A stretch of 64,000 nt of DNA from CAYYYG01 sp964490875 (GTDB taxonomy: Bacteria > Patescibacteriota > Microgenomatia > UBA1406 > GWC2-37-13): positions 1 to 64,000 of the forward strand of contig CAZBEF010000008.1 of NCBI GenBank assembly GCA_964490875.1, written 5' to 3'. Below the pieces are notes generated by a model. The model was given only the letters and a program-made list of their open reading frames with translations. It did no database searches and was not told where the DNA came from. The translations under genes were made by a program, and so were the position numbers. The number at the start of each line of letters is the position of its first letter. Positions within the stretch are counted from its first letter, which is position 1. Below are positions 51,693 through 60,163 of this stretch, piece by piece.

Positions 51693-52625
51693 ATGCTGAA
51701 CAACAAATATTCACTGATAATACACGGAGGCTGCGGTACTTTTGAAAAAGGAGACAAAATAGAAGAAGATCATCAAAAAGAGCAGAAAGTAGCTTTGGAA
51801 AAGATAATAAAAAAATCTTGGAGTTTAGTCGAATCAGGTAAAAATGCAGTCGACATAGTAGAGCAGACAGTGCAGATGCTTGAAGATAGCCCCGCTTTTA
51901 ATGCAGGAATTGGTGCTGCGATAGGAAAAAATAAACAAATAGAGCTGGATGCGAGTATAATGGACGGAAGTAATCTAGACTGTGGAGCAGTTGCGTGTGT
52001 CTCGGGATATAAAAATCCTATTTCAATAGCTCGTTTAGTAATGAATAATACTCCGCATGCTTTTTTAGTTGGAGAAGGAGCTTCTGAATTGGCCAAAAAT
52101 AATCATTTCAAAAAAACACCTACAAACAAATTTTATACACCCTATCAACTTCACTGGTGGAAAATATTACAAACTAATTCATTAGAAAAAAAAGATAAAC
52201 AAGCAAAGGGAACAGTTGGTGTTGTGGTTAAAGACAAAAACGGCAATATAGCAGCGGGCACCTCGACCGGCGGTCTAACAAATAAAATGAAAGGTAGAGT
52301 TGGTGATTCTCCTATGATTGGAGCAGGAACATATGCCGATAACAGATATGGCGGAGCCTGTGCAACAGGTTATGGTGAACAAATAATTAAAGTTTCATTA
52401 ACTAAATTTGCTATTGATGTACTGCACTTTAAAAAAGTAAACGCGCAGGATGCGGCTAAAATGTCTATAAAAGAACTCGGAAAGCTTAAAAACGGCCTGG
52501 GAGGAGTGATTATCATTGATAAAAATGGTGAAATAGGATCATTCGCTAATGAAAAATTTTTACCAAGAGCTTATATGTCCAGTACCATGAAAATGCCTAA
52601 AGTCGAATTTGAAGTCGCCGGATAA
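51693..52625 (+). CDS. iaaA: Isoaspartyl peptidase/L-asparaginase (Ntn hydrolase)
   Basis: The ATG at 51693 gives 310 residues. A TTG at 51663 would overlap the ATP-grasp gene and is disfavoured. The N-terminal alpha chain begins SLIIHGGCGTF. Autocleavage is expected before T174 in AKGTVGVVVKDKNGNIAAGTSTGG (in part), the new N-terminal nucleophile, followed by GRVGDSPMIGAGTYADN and ACATGYGEQIIK. The enzyme cleaves beta-aspartyl dipeptides and asparagine in the cytoplasm. It is immediately downstream of the ATP-grasp gene and convergent with a GNAT gene 4 bp away. Confidence 0.94.
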   Translation: MLNNKYSLIIHGGCGTFEKGDKIEEDHQKEQKVALEKIIKKSWSLVESGKNAVDIVEQTVQMLEDSPAFNAGIGAAIGKNKQIELDASIMDGSNLDCGAVACVSGYKNPISIARLVMNNTPHAFLVGEGASELAKNNHFKKTPTNKFYTPYQLHWWKILQTNSLEKKDKQAKGTVGVVVKDKNGNIAAGTSTGGLTNKMKGRVGDSPMIGAGTYADNRYGGACATGYGEQIIKVSLTKFAIDVLHFKKVNAQDAAKMSIKELGKLKNGLGGVIIIDKNGEIGSFANEKFLPRAYMSSTMKMPKVEFEVAG

Positions 52626-52629
52626 TAAG

Positions 52630-53091
52630 TTAAATCCACTTCTCCAAACTAATGTCAATTTCCTTAAAACCATTCCGCCTGTAAAATTCGATTGCCATTC
52701 TATTATCAAAATACGCATTCACAAAAATCTTCTGAAACCCGTGTGCTTTTCCCCATTTAAAACATTCCTTAATAAGCATAGTTCCAATACCCATCGAGCG
52801 ATACTTGGGAATAACACCCATGTTTTCTATTTCCAAATATTTACTTTTTCGATATGAAACAATCTTTGGTCCGGCAGCGATGTAACCAACCGGCTTGCCA
52901 TTTTCTTCTGCAATAAAACAACATGCATTGGTGTTATTTAAAAGGTCGCTAAAATATTTCTTCCCTTTTTCCGACTTCGCCCAATTCATATCTAAATCGG
53001 CATCATATTTGTGGTTATCAATAAAAACCTCATCATTTAAATTCTGCAAAACAGTCAAATCATTATTATTTGCCTGCCTGATATGTATCAT
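52630..53091 (-). CDS. GNAT-family N-acetyltransferase
   Basis: This 153-residue protein starts MIHIRQANNNDLTVLQNLNDEVF and has the acetyl-CoA motif A around NMGVIPKYRSMGIGTMLIKECFKWGKAHG (Q/RxxGxG/A as RSMGIG), then FVNAYFDNRMAIEFYRRNGFKE. The substrate is probably an amine or protein N-terminus, not predictable. The ATG at 53091 is preceded by a TATAAT with 6 nt between them. An upstream TTG at 53106 would fall in that -10. Confidence 0.9.
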   Translation of the reverse strand: MIHIRQANNNDLTVLQNLNDEVFIDNHKYDADLDMNWAKSEKGKKYFSDLLNNTNACCFIAEENGKPVGYIAAGPKIVSYRKSKYLEIENMGVIPKYRSMGIGTMLIKECFKWGKAHGFQKIFVNAYFDNRMAIEFYRRNGFKEIDISLEKWI

Positions 53092-53140
53092 AATATGATT
53101 ATACAAAAAATTCAGAAGGAGTTTTTAATTCAGTAGTATT

Positions 53141-53320
53141 TTAACGTTGTCCTTGAGTTTGCTGCTGAGTGTATTCATGAGACGGTAATTTGAATCTATC
53201 TCCTTTATGAAACGGAGGCTTATCTACTTTTTTATTTGGCCGAACTATTTGAGGCAATCGAACAAAAGCAGGTTTTGACTCGTTTTTTCCTTGCCAATAT
53301 CTCTGAGAACGTCTTTCCAT
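53141..53320 (-). CDS. Small basic protein (59 residues), hypothetical
   Basis: The minus strand encodes 59 residues from the ATG at 53318-53320: MERRSQRYWQGKNESKPAF, a Pro/Lys-rich middle (RPNKKVDKPPFHKGDRF) and a Gln-rich end (QQQTQGQR). There is no TM helix and the protein is likely disordered. A TATAAT lies 8 nt upstream of the ATG (53329-53334), matching the leaderless style of neighbours, which is the main support. No family is recognised. Confidence 0.42.
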   Translation of the reverse strand: MERRSQRYWQGKNESKPAFVRLPQIVRPNKKVDKPPFHKGDRFKLPSHEYTQQQTQGQR

Positions 53321-53328
53321 AGAATACG

Positions 53329-53379
53329 ATTATACCATACCAGGTATTTGTAGAAAATATAATAGACCTATAGTATAAT
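53329..53379. promoter_or_regulatory. Divergent leaderless promoter pair
   Basis: A minus-strand TATAAT (53329-53334) lies 8 nt from the 59-residue ORF start, and a plus-strand TATAAT (53374-53379) lies 8 nt from the ATG at 53388. The -35 elements are weak. Confidence 0.5.
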
Positions 53380-53387
53380 TAGATGTT

Positions 53388-54161
53388 ATGAGAGCCGAAG
53401 CACCGCTTTTACCTGAAGAAAAACCATTTGATCCGTGTACCATGCATTTAAGCGACGGAAAATATGAATATGATGTTACTGCTACACCAGCGGCTTATAG
53501 AGCAGCACACCGCATTTTACCTTATGTATTTGCACCCAATTTTACATTGACAAGTGAGAGTATTAATGGATCAAAGAAATTTGCGGCAGCTTCGTACTCA
53601 GCAAGACATCCAATTCAAAATTCTATAGTAAATATTAATTTTGACCCCTCTGTTTTATCCGATTTTTTTACTAAAAGAATATCAGGAGGGAAACATTTTA
53701 ATCCTAAAGATGAAATGATATATTATCCCAGATATAATACCTTGTATCCAGATTCACGAATAATGTTTATAAGAAGAATTATGGATGCATTATATGTTCA
53801 TGAATTGGATCATCTTGTGGGGTTAAATGCCGAAAAATGGGAAAGTGATAGTCTTAAGATTGGCCACATGAAAACAAAGTTAGAAAGAAATAACAGAAAA
53901 CATCTGCTATTACAACTTACGAATGCATGTTCAGGGTTATATGAAGCAGCATCATCTCCAGTTCAGTCAATGGAGTTAGTACTTTTATTACACGCATGTA
54001 CTGCATCGTTATTTTATATTGAAAAAGTCAGAAATGAAATGAAAATAGAAGAAGACAACTATTATAACGCTCCGTGGGAAATTAGAGCTCGTCAAAAAGC
54101 AGCGGAAATGATTGAAAAAGGAGTTTTTCCCGGCTACTTTGATGTAGAACTTGCTGAGTAA
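53388..54161 (+). CDS. Uncharacterised protein with HExxH motif (possible zinc metallopeptidase)
   Basis: In this 257-residue soluble protein the motif HELDH (138-142) lies in a helix preceded by SRIMFIRRIMDALYV, and an acidic helix further on (LYEAASSPVQSMELVLLLHAC) could supply a third ligand. The C-terminus APWEIRARQKAAEMIEKG is a helix often seen in HExxH proteins that are not secreted. No signal peptide is present. It is not assignable to a named family. It sits between a divergent small ORF and a histidine kinase, with a -10 8 nt before the ATG. Confidence 0.55.
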   Translation: MRAEAPLLPEEKPFDPCTMHLSDGKYEYDVTATPAAYRAAHRILPYVFAPNFTLTSESINGSKKFAAASYSARHPIQNSIVNINFDPSVLSDFFTKRISGGKHFNPKDEMIYYPRYNTLYPDSRIMFIRRIMDALYVHELDHLVGLNAEKWESDSLKIGHMKTKLERNNRKHLLLQLTNACSGLYEAASSPVQSMELVLLLHACTASLFYIEKVRNEMKIEEDNYYNAPWEIRARQKAAEMIEKGVFPGYFDVELAE

Positions 54162-54203
54162 TCTGCTTGTTGAATTTTTAACTCCATCAATTATATTTAA
54201 ATT

Positions 54204-56249
54204 ATGCCTGAATCAAAACATTCAGTTAATCCTTTATATATCAAATATTTCGATATTGTAAAAATTCACTGGAAAGTACAGGCTATTGTGCATTTTCTAC
54301 TGAGTTTTCCCATCGCATTCCTTACCGTATTCTCATGGGGAATCCCAGTTCCAGCTTTGGCGCGTCTTACAGTAGCGTATCTTGACCTTTATTTTTTTAT
54401 TTATTTCCCCTTATATTACTTTCTTCCCAGATTAACATTACTTCCGGTAAAAAAAGAGATTAATAAATTAAATGCCGGTGAACAACTTTCCGATGCCGAG
54501 CTTTCGCATCTTGTATCGTATCTTATGAACTTGCCGTTGCCGGTTTCCATCCTTACCGCATTAATTGAATTTTCTGCATTTACAATTGGCGCATATGTCT
54601 GGACAACCGGTCTTTTTGTGCCAGAACTATTGAAAATACTCAATATCGCCTTGTTTGAAACCTTTATTTTGGGAGTTGTTGTGGCTATAAACGTGGCTTT
54701 CCTCAATATCATAATGGTTGAGACTTATATTCGTTCTACAGTTGAAAAAATTACGCATGTTTATCCGCAGGCGTTTGATTATACAAAACAGATCCGCAAA
54801 GTCTCGATGTACACAAAAGTATTCTTTCTCATTCTTCTTACTACGTTTGCCGGAGAACTTTCAATACTTATTTTTTTTTCGACCTTCATTCTATCTACAG
54901 TGCCGGCTAAGTTTTTTGAAAATGCGGCCTTTGTAGTTTCTGTCATGCTTATTAATGTTTTATACATTTTCATCCTCGCGCCGATTGTTGCCGGCAACTT
55001 TACCACACCTATAAATAAATTAGTTGATTGGATTCGCGAGATCACCGCCGGAAACTTAGAAAGCAGAATTCGGTTTATTACCAACGATGAAACTGGCGAT
55101 ATCATACGCGGCTCAAACCTTATGATCGACCGCTTAAAAAAAAGCCATGATGTTATTGAACTAGAAAAAAATAAACTTACTACTGTACTGTTTGGAGTAA
55201 TAGATGGTGTTATTGCTCTGGATTCACAGAAACGGGTGACGCTTATGAATAAAGCGGCCGAAGAAATAACCGGCTGGAGCTGCGAAGAGTCCACCGGTCA
55301 TGCTGTGGATACAATCCTTAATCTTACCGATGAAAATGAATTAATCGTTAATTCAACACATTACTGCCCTCCTTTAAACGATGAAATGAAAATTTCCGGC
55401 AGATATTCTCATGCGAATTTAAAACTCATTACTAAAAAAGGCCAGGAAAAATATATTAATATCACCTGTTCAACAATCAGCCAGAAAATAGGCACCGATA
55501 CCACGTATATTCTTACGTTTCATGACACAACCGGCGAACGGCAGCTTGAACACATGAAATTAGATTTCGTCTCGATGGCTGCACACGAACTGCGTACACC
55601 TGTAACGGTAATCAGAGGTTATTTGGATGTATTTCTTGATGAAAATAAAGCGCGGCTTGATAACAACCAGTCCAATATGATTTCCCGGGTGTATGAATCT
55701 TCCCGCCAGCTGGCAAGCCTTATCGATTCGCTGCTCAATGTGTCTAAAATAGAAAAAGGAACATTGCATCTTAATATCGAAAATATCGACTGGCGGTTGT
55801 ATGTTCAGGATGTTGTAAAATCGTTCAAATATCTCACTCATGAAAAGGGGCAGAAGCTAGAATTAGTTATATCTGATTCGTTTCATGATATGGTTGACTG
55901 TGACAGACTGCGGGTGAGTGAAATACTGGGAAATCTTATAAATAATGCGATCACATATACACCTCCTGGCGGTACAATTCGTGTTATTGTCGAAAGCCAG
56001 CGTGATTCGGTAATAACACATATTCAGGATACCGGCCAAGGAATTCCGGAAAGCGCCCTGCCGCGGTTGTTTACAAAATTTTTCCGAGTAGCGCATACAC
56101 TCGAATCCAGCTCCGAAGGAAATGGTCTGGGACTATATTTAAGCAAGGCAATTGTAGAAATGCATAACGGAAAGATATGGGTAGAATCACAGGTAGGACG
56201 CGGTTCTACGTTTAGTTTTAGTCTGCCTAAAAAACAGCCGGCTGTTTAA
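54204..56249 (+). CDS. Membrane sensor histidine kinase (HAMP-PAS-HisKA-HATPase)
   Basis: This 681-residue protein has about six TM helices in residues 20-270, a HAMP-like segment (TPINKLVDWIREITAGNLESRI) near 272-320, a PAS domain (about 325-445), the HisKA dimerisation domain with phospho-acceptor H461 (SMAAHELRTPV), and an HATPase domain with the N box (GNLINNAITYTP), G1 (DTGQGIPE) and G2 (GNGLGLYLSKAI). It should sense a membrane signal, autophosphorylate and pass phosphate to a response regulator, none of which is encoded nearby. It converges with and overlaps a second kinase by 4 nt. Confidence 0.95.
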   Translation: MPESKHSVNPLYIKYFDIVKIHWKVQAIVHFLLSFPIAFLTVFSWGIPVPALARLTVAYLDLYFFIYFPLYYFLPRLTLLPVKKEINKLNAGEQLSDAELSHLVSYLMNLPLPVSILTALIEFSAFTIGAYVWTTGLFVPELLKILNIALFETFILGVVVAINVAFLNIIMVETYIRSTVEKITHVYPQAFDYTKQIRKVSMYTKVFFLILLTTFAGELSILIFFSTFILSTVPAKFFENAAFVVSVMLINVLYIFILAPIVAGNFTTPINKLVDWIREITAGNLESRIRFITNDETGDIIRGSNLMIDRLKKSHDVIELEKNKLTTVLFGVIDGVIALDSQKRVTLMNKAAEEITGWSCEESTGHAVDTILNLTDENELIVNSTHYCPPLNDEMKISGRYSHANLKLITKKGQEKYINITCSTISQKIGTDTTYILTFHDTTGERQLEHMKLDFVSMAAHELRTPVTVIRGYLDVFLDENKARLDNNQSNMISRVYESSRQLASLIDSLLNVSKIEKGTLHLNIENIDWRLYVQDVVKSFKYLTHEKGQKLELVISDSFHDMVDCDRLRVSEILGNLINNAITYTPPGGTIRVIVESQRDSVITHIQDTGQGIPESALPRLFTKFFRVAHTLESSSEGNGLGLYLSKAIVEMHNGKIWVESQVGRGSTFSFSLPKKQPAV

Positions 56250-58060
56250 TTCTTCAACGGAAGTGTGAATATAAAAGTAGAACCTTTCCCTTTTTTGCTG
56301 GAAACCCAAATTTGTCCATCATGTTTTTCGATAATCTGTTTGGATATATATAATCCCAATCCCAAACCAGGAAATGTTTTAACCGGCGTATCATCTACCT
56401 GATATAGTCTTTCGAAAATTTTATTGTGTTTATCTTGCGCAATTCCGATTCCGAAATCCTGTACACTCACAACTGCATGATTATTTCTCCGGCTTACTGA
56501 GATGATTATTTTTTTATCACTATCTGAATATTTGCTTGCATTGGTTATTAGGTTAATGAGTACCTGGTATATACGGTATTTGTCTCCAAAGACGCTGAAG
56601 TTTTTTAGTTTCTTAACTTCAATTTTGTTTTTTGTTGAAGCCTGAACACCTTCTACCGTTTCATGTACTAATGATGAAATATTAAAAATATCTTTATTTA
56701 ATTGAAGCTTACCGGTTTCTATCCGCGATACGTCGAGCAGATTATTAATCAGTTCTTTTAGTCTGTTTGTCTGCTCCCGTACTCGCTGTGCAAGATACAG
56801 CGGCTTTTCATTTTTTTCTTTTTTATGTGTGTTGTATAGAAGATCTACAAACATTTTCATGCTGGTTATCGGTGTGCGAAGTTCATGTGAAGCCATGCTG
56901 AGGAAATCATTTTTTTCCTGTTCAATCTGTTTTTGCTGAGTTATTTCCGAAGTCGCTCCAAGTAGCCTGATCGGTTTATTATTTTCGTCACAAAAAATAT
57001 TTGCCTGTGTAGAAACCCATCGTATCTTGCCGGCTGGAGTGATAATCCTGAATTCAATATTAAATTTGGCAGTACCCGTGAGGGTCTTTTTTATTGTTTC
57101 GCTAACTCTTTTTTTGTCATCAGGATGAATAAGCTTTTTAAAATTTTGAAACGAGACTTTAAATTTACTTTTACTAACACCATGAATTGAATACACCTTG
57201 TCTGTCCAGGTAAGTTTATTTTCTACAATATTCCAATCCCATACTCCTATTTTTCCGGCATCCAATGCAATTCTCAGCCGTTCTTCGCTTTCACGAATCT
57301 TTGATTCTGCATTTTTTTCTTCGGTAATATCGCGGGTAATATTTGCAGCGCCGATAATTTTCCCATGCATATCTGTGACCGGCGAAATACTTATCGACAC
57401 GGGAAATCGTTTATGCTGTTTATTCCATCTGAAAGTTTGATAGTGCCGGATAGGAATACCTTTTTTAATTTTGCTTATAATTTCTGTTTCTTCGCTTCTT
57501 AATTCTGTAGGAACACTAATGGTGATGTGCTTTCCAATGGCTTCTTCCTGCGTGAATCCAAACATTTTTTCTGCGCTTTTATTCCATGTCTGAATAATTC
57601 CATCCAGGTTTTTACTGATGATTGCATCTCGCGAAGATTTTACTATAGAAGTAAATAATTGTTTTTCCTCTTCTGCCTCTTTTCGCTCGGTAATATCTTT
57701 ATGTTGAAGCACCAGATATTCAATTCTTCCATCCTCTTTAATCGGATACATGGTAGCAGACAGCCATCGAAACTGCACTGCGCTTTTTACCGATACACTT
57801 TTTTTTGGAATGTAGCGAATTGCCGGAAGTGATACCAACTCGCCTTTAAATCCACGCTTTATGTAAGGCATTATACCTGTATCAACAAGCTGCTTGTCTT
57901 TTAATATATTGTAATCCTTCAACTCAGCGAATTTAATATTCCACAACTGCTCCCATGCATTGTTCACCAAATAAGTCTCACCATCGGGGGTGAAAACTTG
58001 TGTACTTATAGGAGATTGATCGAATATCGTTTTAAATAGAATATGCGTATCTTTCGTCAT
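56246..58060 (-). CDS. Cytoplasmic multi-PAS sensor histidine kinase
   Basis: With the ATG at 58058-58060 this is 604 residues. Longer readings would run into the DUF202 gene. It has three PAS/PAC domains in tandem (about 8-130, 135-255, 260-380; PAC signs such as YLVLQHKDITERKEAEEE and GAANITRDITEEKNAE), then HisKA with H392 (SMASHELRTPI), the N box (NLITNASKYSD), G1 (DFGIGIAQD) and G2 (GLGLGLYISKQI). No TM helix is present, so it senses a soluble or redox signal. No partner response regulator is seen. It is convergent with the membrane kinase. Confidence 0.94.
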   Translation of the reverse strand: MTKDTHILFKTIFDQSPISTQVFTPDGETYLVNNAWEQLWNIKFAELKDYNILKDKQLVDTGIMPYIKRGFKGELVSLPAIRYIPKKSVSVKSAVQFRWLSATMYPIKEDGRIEYLVLQHKDITERKEAEEEKQLFTSIVKSSRDAIISKNLDGIIQTWNKSAEKMFGFTQEEAIGKHITISVPTELRSEETEIISKIKKGIPIRHYQTFRWNKQHKRFPVSISISPVTDMHGKIIGAANITRDITEEKNAESKIRESEERLRIALDAGKIGVWDWNIVENKLTWTDKVYSIHGVSKSKFKVSFQNFKKLIHPDDKKRVSETIKKTLTGTAKFNIEFRIITPAGKIRWVSTQANIFCDENNKPIRLLGATSEITQQKQIEQEKNDFLSMASHELRTPITSMKMFVDLLYNTHKKEKNEKPLYLAQRVREQTNRLKELINNLLDVSRIETGKLQLNKDIFNISSLVHETVEGVQASTKNKIEVKKLKNFSVFGDKYRIYQVLINLITNASKYSDSDKKIIISVSRRNNHAVVSVQDFGIGIAQDKHNKIFERLYQVDDTPVKTFPGLGLGLYISKQIIEKHDGQIWVSSKKGKGSTFIFTLPLKN

Positions 58061-58118
58061 AAATATGTAGAGTATAGCACAGCGCGCTCTCAACTCAGTT
58101 GCATGATACGTTGTGTTC

Positions 58119-58147
58119 TTGTGAATAGTGTAAGGAAATTGTAAAAT
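58119..58147 (+). promoter_or_regulatory. Promoter of the DUF202 gene, leaderless type
   Basis: -35 TTGTGA (58119-58124), 17-bp spacer and -10 TAAAAT (58142-58147). The ATG is 5 nt beyond the -10. Confidence 0.52.
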
Positions 58148-58152
58148 ATTGT

Positions 58153-58458
58153 ATGTCTTCGGCATGGTATAAAAAAGTTACTGATCGTAATCTGGGATAT
58201 AGGGACTATCTAGCATTGGACAGAACACGACTCGCCAATGAACGCACGTTACTTTCATATTTGCGCACTGGTTTTACTTCGCTAATTACCGGCATTTCAT
58301 TTATCAAATTTTTCGAGACAATTTTTTTTCATGTAACCGGCTTACTGTTGATATCCGGAGGCTTTATTTTACTGGTGATTGGTTTCTGGAAATTTGTAAG
58401 AATGCAGCATTTGATTGAATCCATCGAAAACATTAGAGATGAAGAAGATGACGAATAA
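58153..58458 (+). CDS. DUF202 (YidH-like) small membrane protein
   Basis: This 101-residue protein has the DUF202 signature LALDRTRLANERTLLSYLRTGFTSLITGISFIKFF (in part), two TM helices (about 39-58 and 64-84) and a charged C-terminal tail ending EEDDE. The function of the family is not established. It is divergent from the multi-PAS kinase and 39 bp upstream of the DedA gene. Confidence 0.88.
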   Translation: MSSAWYKKVTDRNLGYRDYLALDRTRLANERTLLSYLRTGFTSLITGISFIKFFETIFFHVTGLLLISGGFILLVIGFWKFVRMQHLIESIENIRDEEDDE

Positions 58459-58463
58459 GGGTA

Positions 58464-58492
58464 TTGTTATTTTGTTGTTCGGATGGTATTAT
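58464..58492 (+). promoter_or_regulatory. Promoter of the DedA gene, leaderless type
   Basis: -35 TTGTTA (58464-58469), 17-bp spacer and -10 TATTAT (58487-58492). The ATG starts 5 nt after the -10. Confidence 0.58.
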
Positions 58493-58497
58493 AGCGT

Positions 58498-59127
58498 ATG
58501 GACTTGATGCAGGTATTGCCCACAATTGGATATACAGGTATCTTTTTGATTATTTTCGCTGAATCCTGTTTTGTTTTCTTTCTGCCCGGAGACAGTCTGC
58601 TATTTACTGCAGGACTCCTTGCTACCAAACCTGATACCGGATTAAATATCCATATTCTGGCTTTAATAAGTTTTCTCGGTGCTGTACTGGGAAATAGCGC
58701 CGGTTATGCATTCGGCAAGAAAATCGGCAAGCGGTTATTTCATAAGAAGGATTCTTTGCTTTTTTCCCAAGATAATCTTGATAAATCAGAGAAGTTTTAT
58801 GAAAAACACGGTAAAATGACGATTATTATCGCACGTTTTATTCCAGTTGTGCGTACATTTGCTCCGATAGTCGCTGGAGTAGGAAGTATGAATTACAGCA
58901 CATTTGTTGCATATAATATAGTTGGCGGAATTTTATGGGCTGTCGGGTTGTGCTATGCAGGATATTATCTGGGTAAGTTGATTCCAAATGTAGACCATTA
59001 TCTGCTTCCTATTGTGGGGTTGATCGTAGTTCTTTCAGTTCTTCCTTCTGCCTACCATATTTTAAAAGATAAAAAATCCCGCGACCATCTGCTTGGACAG
59101 GTAAAGAAACTTCTGAAAATTAAGTAA
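58498..59127 (+). CDS. DedA/VTT-domain membrane protein
   Basis: This 209-residue protein has the DedA pattern: an N-terminal re-entrant/TM region (IFAESCFVFFLPGDSLLFTAGLLA, with the conserved E and PGD), GNSAGYAFGKKIG, and the FYEKHGKMTIIIARFIPVVRTFAPIVAGVGSM motif (in part) with the key R-x-x-P arginines, then a C-terminal TM helix. DedA proteins are thought to flip or transport lipids such as undecaprenyl phosphate or phosphatidylethanolamine, which would suit the glycan lipid-carrier cycle. It is convergent with the next gene, 1 bp apart. Confidence 0.93.
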   Translation: MDLMQVLPTIGYTGIFLIIFAESCFVFFLPGDSLLFTAGLLATKPDTGLNIHILALISFLGAVLGNSAGYAFGKKIGKRLFHKKDSLLFSQDNLDKSEKFYEKHGKMTIIIARFIPVVRTFAPIVAGVGSMNYSTFVAYNIVGGILWAVGLCYAGYYLGKLIPNVDHYLLPIVGLIVVLSVLPSAYHILKDKKSRDHLLGQVKKLLKIK

Positions 59128-59128
59128 C

Positions 59129-60025
59129 TTATTGCTTATATCCAGTAATTAAGTCAATATTTCTACATAGCTGAGTAGTTCCATTTGCAACTACTGGAAC
59201 ATTCCCTTTCATGAATCTCCCAACATCTCTTCGTGTTAAAAATGCTTCAGCTGGTCTTATCTGAATATTCCGAAATCCCGCAATATTCATTTCTGCCACT
59301 ATTTGTCTTCGCATGTCTCCATTTTGTTCGTATTCTAACTTTTCTACCATCATACACATTCCTCCCTGCTTTAAAATCGTAAGCATATTGCTAAACATCT
59401 GAATTCTAGTCTCAGTATCTGTATAACCCTGCAGTGGCTTGAGATGTTTTAATAAAATATTAGTATGAATCGTATCAACAGATTCCTTTCCTAAGGATTC
59501 CATTTCAACAGGACTTCTTGCATCACGTAATATAAATGTTGTCATTTCTTCATCAGTCATCTCTGGGGTACCTTCTGCGATATCCACTATTATTCTTTCT
59601 GAATTCGGGAAAATGCTTTTTACTGTGGCAGTATATTCCCTGACTGTATCCTGAGATTGAGCACCGATTAATACAGCAATATGTTTATTTGAAGAATTTA
59701 ATTGATGATATTCTATTAATGCTTGCAAATATGATGGTGAAAATACTCCATAAGACATACGAAAATTAGGCAAATTCCAATAACCCTCTATAGCTTGTCT
59801 TATTTCTTGTACAAATATAGTTTGCAAGCGTTTATTAGGTTGCTTAAATATATAGTCTCTGGCAACTTTATCTGAAGGAACCCCATCAGACAGTTCTTCG
59901 ATATCTTGTTCAGTTATGCGACTTGACCTTCCGCCTGTTAGACGCAATATTCTGTTGTAATACTCAACATAATCGCCCGTTTCCTCTGGATTAGGTTTAA
60001 TAATAAATGGATATATTTCCGACAT
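59129..60025 (-). CDS. Uncharacterised protein with methyltransferase-like fold
   Basis: This is a 298-residue soluble protein. Residues about 115-160 (KHIAVLIGAQSQDTVREYTATVKSIFPNSERIIVDIAEG in part) resemble the first half of a Rossmann-type SAM-dependent methyltransferase, with an acidic residue at the end of strand 2. A later MLTILKQGGMCMMVEKLE resembles the motif before strand 5. The glycine-rich motif I is degenerate, so SAM binding is unproven. The minus-strand TATAAT lies 6 nt before the ATG. No specific family is recognised. Confidence 0.48.
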   Translation of the reverse strand: MSEIYPFIIKPNPEETGDYVEYYNRILRLTGGRSSRITEQDIEELSDGVPSDKVARDYIFKQPNKRLQTIFVQEIRQAIEGYWNLPNFRMSYGVFSPSYLQALIEYHQLNSSNKHIAVLIGAQSQDTVREYTATVKSIFPNSERIIVDIAEGTPEMTDEEMTTFILRDARSPVEMESLGKESVDTIHTNILLKHLKPLQGYTDTETRIQMFSNMLTILKQGGMCMMVEKLEYEQNGDMRRQIVAEMNIAGFRNIQIRPAEAFLTRRDVGRFMKGNVPVVANGTTQLCRNIDLITGYKQ

Positions 60026-60163
60026 GATAATATTATAGGATAATATTTAATAGATTCAAGAGTATTTGTATTAATTCACGAATTTATTTTAAGAATGTAA
60101 TGACGAATGGAAATGCGGGCAGAAAATTGATACAATGTATAGTTTGATATTGTTCTACTGAGT

